Positions 1 to 8,121 of a DNA stretch of 64,000 bases are shown here, piece by piece (position 1 is the first letter of the stretch; the number at the start of each line of letters is the position of its first letter). A program made the translations under genes and the position numbers. The notes below the pieces were generated by a model that was not told the origin of the DNA, did no database searches, and saw only the letters and a program-made list of their open reading frames with translations. This DNA is from Symploca sp. SIO1C2 (GTDB lineage: Bacteria > Cyanobacteriota > Cyanobacteriia > Cyanobacteriales > Coleofasciculaceae): the NCBI GenBank assembly GCA_010672925.1, contig JAAHFP010000005.1, forward strand, positions 1 through 64,000, given 5' to 3'.

Positions 1-138
1 TAGGCTGTCCTCATGAAAAAATCACCTCTTTTTTATATTATAAAAGCAATATGATGACTATCAGGATAAATCTTGGATCGGCTGTCCGCCATTCATCCCA
101 CGCTCACCCTACGGGTTGAGACGTGGGATGAATGGCGG
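1..138. mobile_element. Probable IS200/IS605-type element end with terminal hairpin
   Basis: A perfect 17-bp inverted repeat (86-102 with 122-138) encloses a 19-base loop that can itself partly pair. The right arm reads CGTGGGATGAATGGCGG, a form I associate with the subterminal hairpins of cyanobacterial IS200/IS605 (TnpB-type) elements. Immediately beyond it the sequence becomes filamentous-haemagglutinin coding sequence whose N-terminal part is missing, so the hairpin probably marks the junction of an insertion or deletion. No transposase or TnpB coding sequence is visible in the 85 bases before it. A short direct repeat GGCTGTCC occurs at 3-10 and 80-87. The family assignment is inference from the hairpin alone. 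Confidence 0.5.
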
Positions 139-3100
139 TTGACGCTAACGGTATTGGAGCTATTTTCAGCCGGGTAACAGGAGCTAACCCTTCTCATCTA
201 TTTGGTACTTTGGGGGTTTTGGGTGAGGCTAATCTGTTTTTGCTTAATCCCAATGGTATTCTTTTTGGCCCTAATGCCCAACTGGATATGCGGGGTTCCT
301 TTGTTGCCTCTACTGCTAACAGCTTGGTGTTTTCCAATGGCAGTCAGTATAGCGCCACAACTCCCAATGCACCACCTATATTAACAGTTAATGTCTCACC
401 ACCGGTGGGTTTGTACTTTGAAGGAGAGGAACCGGGAGCAGTTGTTAATACTGGTAATTTAGCTGTGGAATCTGGGGAAAACTTAACCCTAGTAGGAGGA
501 ACGGTAGTTAGTACAGGTAAACTAGCGGCTCCTGGGGGTGAAGTATCCCTATTGGCGATACCAGAGGAAATGGCAGCGGGTGGTAAGCCTCTGGTAGAAG
601 TCACCGAGGCGGGACAATTATTGAATTTGTCTGCAACTTCTCTCCCTTCATCCCCGGTATCTGCTCCTCCCACCTTATCTGAGTTACTAACCTGTGCAGG
701 CAATCTTGCTGATTTGACGGTTACTGATAATGGGGAGGTCAAGCTAACGGCAATTGATACTAGCATACCAACAGAAGCTGGAGTTGCCATCGCTTCGGGT
801 AATATCGATGTTTCTGGAGAGACTGCTGGTAAGGTCCAAGTCTTGGGAGAGAAAGTTGGCTTATTCGATGCTGAGATTAATGCTTCGGGAACTAATGGTG
901 GTGGTACGGTATTAATTGGTGGGGATTATCAAGGAATTGGTTCTATATTAAATGCCGATCGCACATTTATTAGTAGGGATTCGGTAATTAAGGTTGATGC
1001 GATTGAAAATGGAGATGGGGGTCGAGCGATCGCTTGGGCAAATGGAACTACTGGGTTTTATGGTAGGATTAGCGCCCGTGGGGGTAGTAATAGTGGTAAT
1101 GGTGGGTTTAGTGAGGTTTCCGGTAAGGAGAATTTGATTTTCCGAGGCGAGGTTGATACTAGTGCTCCTTTGGGGAATTTTGGTACATTGCTCCTTGATC
1201 CGAAAGATATCATCATTGTAAATAGTCCTGCTGCACCAGATGATGGTCAACTGCCTACAATTGGTTTTGGAGATAACCCAGGAGCAACTTATACAATTTC
1301 TAATACTGCACTTCAAGGTCAGAAAGGGAATGTTGTTTTAGAAGCGACTAACGATATCAGGGTTAATACTGGTGTATCTTTAAACTTTGCTAATGGTAAT
1401 GGTGATATCACTTTTACCGCAGACGCTGATATGGATGGTATTGGGGATTTTGTGATGAATCCATTAGATACCATTGAAACGAGTGGACGAGATATAAGTA
1501 TTACAGCAGCGAGTATAACGGCTGGAATTATAGACACCAATGGGGGAAATATTCGCCTTACTAGCACGGTTGGCGACATCATCACAGACGATGTTGAATC
1601 AGAGGGCATATTCGCAGGTGGTCAGATTACTCTTGTTGCTGGAGGCAATATCAATACAGGACAGTTAGATAGCAGTAACTTTTTTGGTGATGGTGGTTTG
1701 ATTAGCCTAGAGGCTAAAGGTGGCGACATCCGCGTAAGAGACTCCATTAAATCTGATAGTTTTTTTGGTGATGGTGGTGTGATTGACCTAGAGGCTAACG
1801 GCAACATCCGCGTAAGTAATAAAATTGAATCTGAGAGTATGTTTGGTGATGGCGGTAATATTACATTTACTAGTCACAATGGCACAATTGACACTACCGC
1901 TAGTAATATCAATTCTACCTCTGTAAATAGGAATGGAGGAAATATCACAATTGATGCCAACAGTGGCATTACTACAGGAAATATTGAATCTTTCAGTGTT
2001 AATGGTGGTAATGCTGGCGAGATTATACTAAAAAGTGATAATGGTGCAATTGACACTACCGCAGGTATGGTCAACTCTGGATCTGTTACTGGTAATGGAG
2101 CAAAGACGACTATTTCCGCTGAGGGAGACATTACTACAGCAAATATTGCCTCTGCTAGTCAAGAAGGTAATAGTGGTGAAATTTTATTAGAGAGTCATAG
2201 TGGTGACATTGATACCACTGCAGGTACTCTCAACTCTGGCACTGTAACTGGTAATGGAGCAAAGATCATTGTTTCTGCTGAGGGGGATATTACCACAGCA
2301 TATATTTTCTCTAACGGTCCACAGAATGATAGCGGTGAAATTTCAATTACTAGTAATAACGGTAAAATTGACACCACAGCAGGAATTTTAGTCTCTGCAT
2401 CTGATGATGGTGATGCCGGAAAAATTGATATTACTGCCAAAAGCGATATCATAACAGGAGATATTAACGCTTTTAGTGTTAATGGCAATGGTGCTGCGAT
2501 CGCTATCAACAGTACTCAGGGTACAATCGATACGACCAGAGGTAGATTAACTTCTGCTTCTAAGTATGAGAATGCAGGAATTGTTGAGCTTACTGCCAAA
2601 AGCGATATCACAACAGGAAATATTCAGGTTTTTAGTATTGATGGTGATGGCGGTGCGATCGCTCTGACTAGTGAGCAAGGTAAGATCGATACAACCCCAG
2701 GTACTTTAACCTCTACCTCTGATGGTAATGCAGGAGAAATTGATATTACTACCAGCGGCGATATTATGACAGGAGATATTCAGGCTGTTAGTAATCGTGG
2801 TAATGGCGGTGCGATCGCTATCAACAGTAATCAAGGTAAAATAGATACAACCTCAGGAACTTTAACCTCGGCTTCTGATAACGGTGATGCAGGAATTATT
2901 GATATTACTGGCAACAGCGATATCACGACAGGAGATATTCAGGCGGTTAGTAATCGTGGCGATGGTGGCGCGATCGCTCTAATTAGTAATCAAGGTACAA
3001 TCGATACAACCTCAGGAACTTTAACCTCGGCTTCTGATAGCGGTGATGCAGGAATTATTGATATTACTACCAGCGGCGATATCATGACAGGAGATATTCA

Positions 3101-5657
3101 GGCGGTTAGTAATCGTGGCGATGGTGGCGCGATCGCTCTAATTAGTAATCAAGGTACAATCGATACAACCCCAGGTACTATAACCTCTGCTTCTGATAGT
3201 GGTAATGCGGGAATTGTTGATATTACTGGCAAAAGCGATATCACGACAGGAGATATTCAAGCTGTTAGTAATCGTGGCAATGGCGGCGCGATCGCTCTAA
3301 TTAGTAATCAAGGTACAATCGATACAACCCCAGGTACTATAACCTCTGCCTCTAATAGTGGTGATGCAGGAGAAATTGAGATTAATGGCAACAGCGATAT
3401 CACAACAGGAAATATTCAGGCTGTTAGTAATCGTGGCGATGGTGGTGCGATCGCTCTAGTTAGCAATCAAGGTACAATCGATACAACCCCAGGTACTATA
3501 ACCTCTGCCTCTAATAGTGGTGATGCAGGAAAAATTGAGCTTATTGCCAATCGCGATATCACCATCAAAGATATTCTGGCTGTCAGTAACAGCGGCAATG
3601 GTAGTGAAATTACACTTACTAGCTTCAATGGTGCAATTGAGACTACAGGAGGAATTGTCAACTCTGGCTCTTTATTGCAAAACGGTGGCGATATTACCTT
3701 CACTGCTAACGATAATATAACCATTCCAGGCATTATTAACTCCAATGGTATTGTCACAGGAGGAGATATCACCATAGAAAGTAATAACGGTGGGATTAAT
3801 GGTGAGGGACTAATCGTCAACTCAGGCAGGTTATCTCGAACTCAAATCAGACTTGCTACAGATAATGGTTTTAGCTTACCACCACAGATATCTAATCGTA
3901 TAAGTGGTAAGGGCGGCGCGATCGCAATTTCTGGTAATGATGGCATTAATTTTACCACAGCTATTATTAACGCTAATGGAGCCTCAGGTGCTGGAGGTGC
4001 TATCAGTTTTACCAGCAGTGAGGGAGCCATCTCTCTGGAAGATACCTTTATTCTCACTAACACTTTTGTAGGTCAGGAAAAGGAGCTTACTTTTGAGGCT
4101 TCCTCTGTCTCCTTCTCCAATAGTAGTGCAATTGTCCAAACTCGCACCAATGGTGAAGTTGGAAATATCGAGGTAACTGCAACAGAGTTCGTTGACTTAA
4201 ATCAAGGTAGCCTCTTGAGCCTTAATAATCGGGGAGCTAAAACCAATGGCAACCTAACTATTGATACTCCCAGGTTAACAGTTCGGGATGGCTCATTGGT
4301 ATCTGCTTCTACAGAAAGCGTATCTTCCTCTGGCAGGGGGGGAACTTTGGAAGTAATCAATGCTAACTTAGTAGAAATTATTGGCACTTCAGCCGATGGC
4401 TTAATTCCTAGTGCTTTAGTTTCCATCAGCGGCAGGGTAGGCAATGCAGGAGATGTAAGAATTAGTACTAATCAACTAATTCTCCGGGATGGTGGTTCAG
4501 TATCCGGTGCCTCTGTTAATGAAGGATTAGGAGGAAATGTGTTTATCGAAGCTGACTCTGTAATCGTCACCGGCACTTCAGAGAATCAGTTATTTGGCAG
4601 TACTATCTCCGTTGATACCTTGGGTAGTGGCAAAGCCGGAAGCTTGGAAATTATAACCAACCAGCTATTAGTTCAGGATGGAGGAGTTGTATCTGCTTCA
4701 ACCTTTGGTACTGGTGATGCAGGCAATATTATTATTAAGGCTAAGGAAGAAATCTCTGTCTCAGGAACTTCCTTAGATAATCAAATCAAAAGCGGCATCT
4801 ATGCTCAATCCTATGATGAGGGACAGGCTGGCAGTATAGATATTCTGGTCACTGGCAATTTGATGGTTCAAAATGAGGCGAAAATCACAGTAAATAGTGA
4901 ACCAACATCAGAAGATTCTGGTAACCTGATTAATAAAAGCAATGCCTTGATTGAAGCCCTAAGAAGGGTTCCTGAACAGGATATCGTTCCCCCAGATTTT
5001 GCTGTAGCTAGGGGTTCCGGTACTAGTGATGCCGGTAATATCATTATCGACGCTAACCACATTTTTTTGAACAACCAAGGACAAATTACTGCTGTTACCT
5101 CCTCTGGAGAAGGTGGCAATATCAACATTGATGTCTGGGATTTAATCCTGATGCGTCATAACAGTTTCATCTCTACCACTGCTGGCACTGCCCCTGGTGG
5201 GGGAAATGGGGGTAATATTACGATACGTGCTCCCTTTATTGTGGCAGTGCCTGATGAAGATAGCGACATTACTGCTAATGCTTTTACCGGCAATGGAGGT
5301 CGGATTACTATCTTCAGCCAAGCTATTTTTGGACTTGAGTTTCGCCCCCGTTTAACTCCCCGAAGCGATATTACTGTCAGCTCTCAATTCGGACTTGATG
5401 GTACTGTGGAATTAAATACCCTAGGCATTGATCCCAGTCTAGGATTTTTCAACTTATCAATGGAAGCAGTGGAACCAGAAGTTAAGGATATTTGCCAAGG
5501 GAATGGGGGACAGCCCAAAGTAGAATTATACGATATTGGACGAGCCGGTATAGCACCGACACCCCATGAACCATTTGATCCTGATTTTGTCGAATCCGAG
5601 TCTCCGGCATCAGAAGTTAATGCTTTGCGTCCAGTACCTTATAGGTGTGATGGATAA
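132..5657 (+). CDS. 5'-truncated filamentous haemagglutinin-type TpsA exoprotein
   Basis: This is a large secreted beta-helix protein of the two-partner secretion type, 1841 residues as read. The haemagglutination-activity (TPS) domain starts in mid-domain: residues 13-46 carry SRVTG, then LFGTLGV and the NPNGILFG motif, with no signal peptide or first half of the domain. A stop codon (129-131) precedes the first ATG, and that ATG lies inside the hairpin arm of a probable IS end, so about 90 residues seem lost. The middle is a twelve-unit tandem repeat. The C-terminal third has GG-rich beta-helix repeats and two cysteines near the end. Its TpsB partner lies downstream at 6052. Without a signal and a complete TPS domain the product probably cannot be exported, so this is likely a recent pseudogene or a silent cassette. 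Confidence 0.85.
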   Translation: MAVDANGIGAIFSRVTGANPSHLFGTLGVLGEANLFLLNPNGILFGPNAQLDMRGSFVASTANSLVFSNGSQYSATTPNAPPILTVNVSPPVGLYFEGEEPGAVVNTGNLAVESGENLTLVGGTVVSTGKLAAPGGEVSLLAIPEEMAAGGKPLVEVTEAGQLLNLSATSLPSSPVSAPPTLSELLTCAGNLADLTVTDNGEVKLTAIDTSIPTEAGVAIASGNIDVSGETAGKVQVLGEKVGLFDAEINASGTNGGGTVLIGGDYQGIGSILNADRTFISRDSVIKVDAIENGDGGRAIAWANGTTGFYGRISARGGSNSGNGGFSEVSGKENLIFRGEVDTSAPLGNFGTLLLDPKDIIIVNSPAAPDDGQLPTIGFGDNPGATYTISNTALQGQKGNVVLEATNDIRVNTGVSLNFANGNGDITFTADADMDGIGDFVMNPLDTIETSGRDISITAASITAGIIDTNGGNIRLTSTVGDIITDDVESEGIFAGGQITLVAGGNINTGQLDSSNFFGDGGLISLEAKGGDIRVRDSIKSDSFFGDGGVIDLEANGNIRVSNKIESESMFGDGGNITFTSHNGTIDTTASNINSTSVNRNGGNITIDANSGITTGNIESFSVNGGNAGEIILKSDNGAIDTTAGMVNSGSVTGNGAKTTISAEGDITTANIASASQEGNSGEILLESHSGDIDTTAGTLNSGTVTGNGAKIIVSAEGDITTAYIFSNGPQNDSGEISITSNNGKIDTTAGILVSASDDGDAGKIDITAKSDIITGDINAFSVNGNGAAIAINSTQGTIDTTRGRLTSASKYENAGIVELTAKSDITTGNIQVFSIDGDGGAIALTSEQGKIDTTPGTLTSTSDGNAGEIDITTSGDIMTGDIQAVSNRGNGGAIAINSNQGKIDTTSGTLTSASDNGDAGIIDITGNSDITTGDIQAVSNRGDGGAIALISNQGTIDTTSGTLTSASDSGDAGIIDITTSGDIMTGDIQAVSNRGDGGAIALISNQGTIDTTPGTITSASDSGNAGIVDITGKSDITTGDIQAVSNRGNGGAIALISNQGTIDTTPGTITSASNSGDAGEIEINGNSDITTGNIQAVSNRGDGGAIALVSNQGTIDTTPGTITSASNSGDAGKIELIANRDITIKDILAVSNSGNGSEITLTSFNGAIETTGGIVNSGSLLQNGGDITFTANDNITIPGIINSNGIVTGGDITIESNNGGINGEGLIVNSGRLSRTQIRLATDNGFSLPPQISNRISGKGGAIAISGNDGINFTTAIINANGASGAGGAISFTSSEGAISLEDTFILTNTFVGQEKELTFEASSVSFSNSSAIVQTRTNGEVGNIEVTATEFVDLNQGSLLSLNNRGAKTNGNLTIDTPRLTVRDGSLVSASTESVSSSGRGGTLEVINANLVEIIGTSADGLIPSALVSISGRVGNAGDVRISTNQLILRDGGSVSGASVNEGLGGNVFIEADSVIVTGTSENQLFGSTISVDTLGSGKAGSLEIITNQLLVQDGGVVSASTFGTGDAGNIIIKAKEEISVSGTSLDNQIKSGIYAQSYDEGQAGSIDILVTGNLMVQNEAKITVNSEPTSEDSGNLINKSNALIEALRRVPEQDIVPPDFAVARGSGTSDAGNIIIDANHIFLNNQGQITAVTSSGEGGNINIDVWDLILMRHNSFISTTAGTAPGGGNGGNITIRAPFIVAVPDEDSDITANAFTGNGGRITIFSQAIFGLEFRPRLTPRSDITVSSQFGLDGTVELNTLGIDPSLGFFNLSMEAVEPEVKDICQGNGGQPKVELYDIGRAGIAPTPHEPFDPDFVESESPASEVNALRPVPYRCDG
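1850..3690 (+). repeat. Tandem 159-bp repeats (12 units) inside the TpsA gene
   Basis: The IDTT motif recurs with its first base at 1887, 2049, 2208, 2367, 2526, 2685, 2841, 3000, 3159, 3318, 3477 and 3636 (IETT in the last). The spacing is 159 bases, with one 162 and one 156, so each unit is 53 codons. Units between about 2680 and 3540 are nearly identical. Most units carry a GCGATCGC octamer in the GGAIAL segment. This is the expected pattern of a beta-helix rod that grows and shrinks by recombination. Confidence 0.92.
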
Positions 5658-6051
5658 TTGGGAATTGGGAATTGGGAATTGGGAATTGGGCGGTTTGTAG
5701 GGGCGGGTTTAGGGACAATTCTTCGCCATTTTACCTGAATATTTCAATCAAAACCCGCCCTGCACCTTTCCCCAAATAGGGATAATCTATGCCATTTTAC
5801 CCGAATATACCAATCAAAACCCGCCCCTACAAAATTGACGGCATTTTATTATAAATTCTAAATTCTCTATACCGACGTTATCGAAAGGGCGGGTTTTGTT
5901 CCAAGGTTATCTTCGATGTCCATATCATATCCCTAAACCCGCCCCTACAAAATTTACGGCATTCGACCTTCGACTTTCTCCCCAGTGCATAAATGATATC
6001 CTAATTACCCAAGAATAAAGTAAGTGGCAACTTAAACATCTAAGATCTACC
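5658..6051. repeat. Intergenic repeat region with GGGCGGGTTT units
   Basis: The 394 bases between tpsA and tpsB start with a GGGAATT heptamer array (about 5656-5690). They continue with several copies, in both orientations, of a GGGGCGGGTTT / AAACCCGCCCC motif (about 5699, 5752, 5819, 5888, 5936). Opposed copies can pair as hairpins. The same motif recurs at 10744-10803 and 12575-12640. I see no gene here; any tpsB promoter would lie near 5990-6050. Confidence 0.75.
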
Positions 6052-8121
6052 ATGCCTCTTCGATATTCTCATACCAAATCCGGCTTACATAAAGCGATAC
6101 CAAATCCAGTTGAAAAACAAAGTATTCTTTTGCCTCCTGAATCCCAGGGTTTTTCTCCCCCAGCTCCCTCAGCTTCCCCAGCTTCCCCAGCTTTTGCAAA
6201 ACAGGGGTTCTTAAGCAGAATTTGGTATCATTACTCTTGGAGTCTAGTTGTTTTACTTAACAGCATCATCCCTACTCCTGTAACTGCCCAAACTCTGAAT
6301 ATTGCGCAAGTTACTAATAGTCCAACGGTTCCCCTACCTCCCTCTCCTTCCTTAACTCCTCTACCAACACCGAATTTACCACCTCTCCCATCCGAGGAAC
6401 TACTAGAAACTCCTTCACTCCCCGAAGGATTGCCTCAGGTTGGTATTACTGATACCATAATTGTGGAAAAGTTTGAGTTCACTGGCAATACAGTATTTAG
6501 TACAAAAGAATTAGCTGAAGCCATTAAGCTTTGTCTTTCTGAAGCAGCAAGGCAAGAGGATTTAAGCTCCCCCAATAATTGTCAGCAACCATCCCAGCAA
6601 GTGCCCCTTGCCTCTATTGCTAACCAACCCCTGTCTTGGGCTCAGTTACAGCAAATTACTTATGAGGTAGCTAAGTTATATGCTCAACAGGGATACAGTA
6701 CTTCTGGTGCCAGGATTCCCAGACCTCAAAAGCTACAACCAGAAGTACCAATAGTGGTTACAATTAAAGTGATTGAAGGGAAATTACAACAGGGGGGTAT
6801 TGAAGTTAATTCCGTTGGTTCTGGGCGCTTACATTCCGATTATGTGCAGTCGCGTTTAGGTGTTCGTGAATCAGAACCATTAAATGTCGCTCACTTAAAG
6901 GAAGCTCTCCTAGAACTTTCCCTTGACCCCTTAATTGAAAATATCTCTGCGACTCTAGCAGCGGGTTCTAATCTGGGAGAGAACTTACTACAGGTTGAGT
7001 ATGAAGAAGCCAATTCCTTCAACGCTCAATTTACCATTAATAACGGTCGCTCTCCTAGTGTGGGCACGATTCAAGGAAAAGCGGTACTGACAGAAGCGAA
7101 TTTATTAGGTAATGGGGATAGTTTGAGTATCGGCTACTCCAAGTCGGAAGGCAGCAGTACCTGGAATGCTAGCTACAACTTTCCCCTTAATGCCAACTAC
7201 GGTACTCTGGGTTTTAACTACGGCAAAACTGAAAGTGGTATCATCGAATCTCCCTTTGAGGATATTGATAAAGATGGTTCTAGCCCAGATATTACCTCCG
7301 CTTCCAACTACTACGAATTGACCCTAAGGCAACCAATAATCCGCAAAATTCGCGGGTTGGAGGCTCAGGAACCAGAAAATATCATCACTTTTGAAGAATT
7401 CGCTCTCGGTTTAACCGCTTCTTGGCGAGAAAGTCAGTCTTTTTTACTAGATATTCCTTTTCCCCTGGCTCCCGGTGCAGATGAAGATGGCCGTACCCGC
7501 ATTTTTGCCTTAAGATTATTTCAGGATTGGAAGCAGGAAAACTCTAGAGAAGTTATCGCTTTTCGCTCTCAATTGAACTTTGGTCTTAATGCTTTTAACT
7601 CCACCTTCAATCAACCAATTCCTGGGGTTGAATTTGTTCCCGATAGCCGCTTTCTCTCCTGGCAGTGGCAAGGGCAATGGGTACGCTTCCTCGCTGAAGA
7701 TACCTTATTTTTAGTTCGTAGCTATGTACAACTGACAAGTCGAGGATTAGTACCCACCGAGCAATTTTCGATGGGGGGTTTCGATACGGTAAGGGGTTAC
7801 CGTCAAGACAGTCTAGTAAGCGATAACGGCATCTTTGCCTCGGCAGAATTTAAATTGCCGATCCTACGGGCTTTTGAAGGGCAAGGAGTCTTACAATTGG
7901 TTCCCTTTGTCGATTTTGCCACAGGTTGGAATACCGGGAAACGGCCTCCCAACACCAACACCCTAGCAGCAGTTGGCATGGGATTACAGTTGCGACTAGG
8001 GAACGATTTTTCTGCCCGCTTTGATTGGGGACTCCCTTTAATATCAGTGGACTCTACTAGTGAGAACGAAACATGGCAAGAAAACGGTCTCTATTTTACG
8101 GTGCAATACAATCCTTTTTGA
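6052..8121 (+). CDS. ShlB/FhaC-type TpsB outer-membrane transporter
   Basis: This two-partner-secretion transporter threads a TpsA exoprotein across the outer membrane; it is 689 residues. A long N-terminal extension contains a translated CTCCCTCAG-type repeat (about 6157-6195; residues PAPSASPASPAF). A hydrophobic signal core ending in TPVTAQ (about residue 80) and a Pro-rich linker follow. A POTRA region starts near residue 140 (IVEKFEFTGNTVFS) and the rest is a 16-strand-type barrel. The conserved L6 motif VRGYR is near residue 582, followed by GIFASAEFKLPI. The downstream CHAT gene overlaps its last 49 bases. It probably served the TpsA gene immediately upstream; since that gene is damaged, it may now serve another TpsA. 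Confidence 0.92.
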   Translation: MPLRYSHTKSGLHKAIPNPVEKQSILLPPESQGFSPPAPSASPASPAFAKQGFLSRIWYHYSWSLVVLLNSIIPTPVTAQTLNIAQVTNSPTVPLPPSPSLTPLPTPNLPPLPSEELLETPSLPEGLPQVGITDTIIVEKFEFTGNTVFSTKELAEAIKLCLSEAARQEDLSSPNNCQQPSQQVPLASIANQPLSWAQLQQITYEVAKLYAQQGYSTSGARIPRPQKLQPEVPIVVTIKVIEGKLQQGGIEVNSVGSGRLHSDYVQSRLGVRESEPLNVAHLKEALLELSLDPLIENISATLAAGSNLGENLLQVEYEEANSFNAQFTINNGRSPSVGTIQGKAVLTEANLLGNGDSLSIGYSKSEGSSTWNASYNFPLNANYGTLGFNYGKTESGIIESPFEDIDKDGSSPDITSASNYYELTLRQPIIRKIRGLEAQEPENIITFEEFALGLTASWRESQSFLLDIPFPLAPGADEDGRTRIFALRLFQDWKQENSREVIAFRSQLNFGLNAFNSTFNQPIPGVEFVPDSRFLSWQWQGQWVRFLAEDTLFLVRSYVQLTSRGLVPTEQFSMGGFDTVRGYRQDSLVSDNGIFASAEFKLPILRAFEGQGVLQLVPFVDFATGWNTGKRPPNTNTLAAVGMGLQLRLGNDFSARFDWGLPLISVDSTSENETWQENGLYFTVQYNPF

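Noticed and set aside
344-2509. Several antisense open frames across the TpsA gene
   Set aside because: They mirror the repetitive, low-stop composition of the haemagglutinin gene and lack protein-like motifs.
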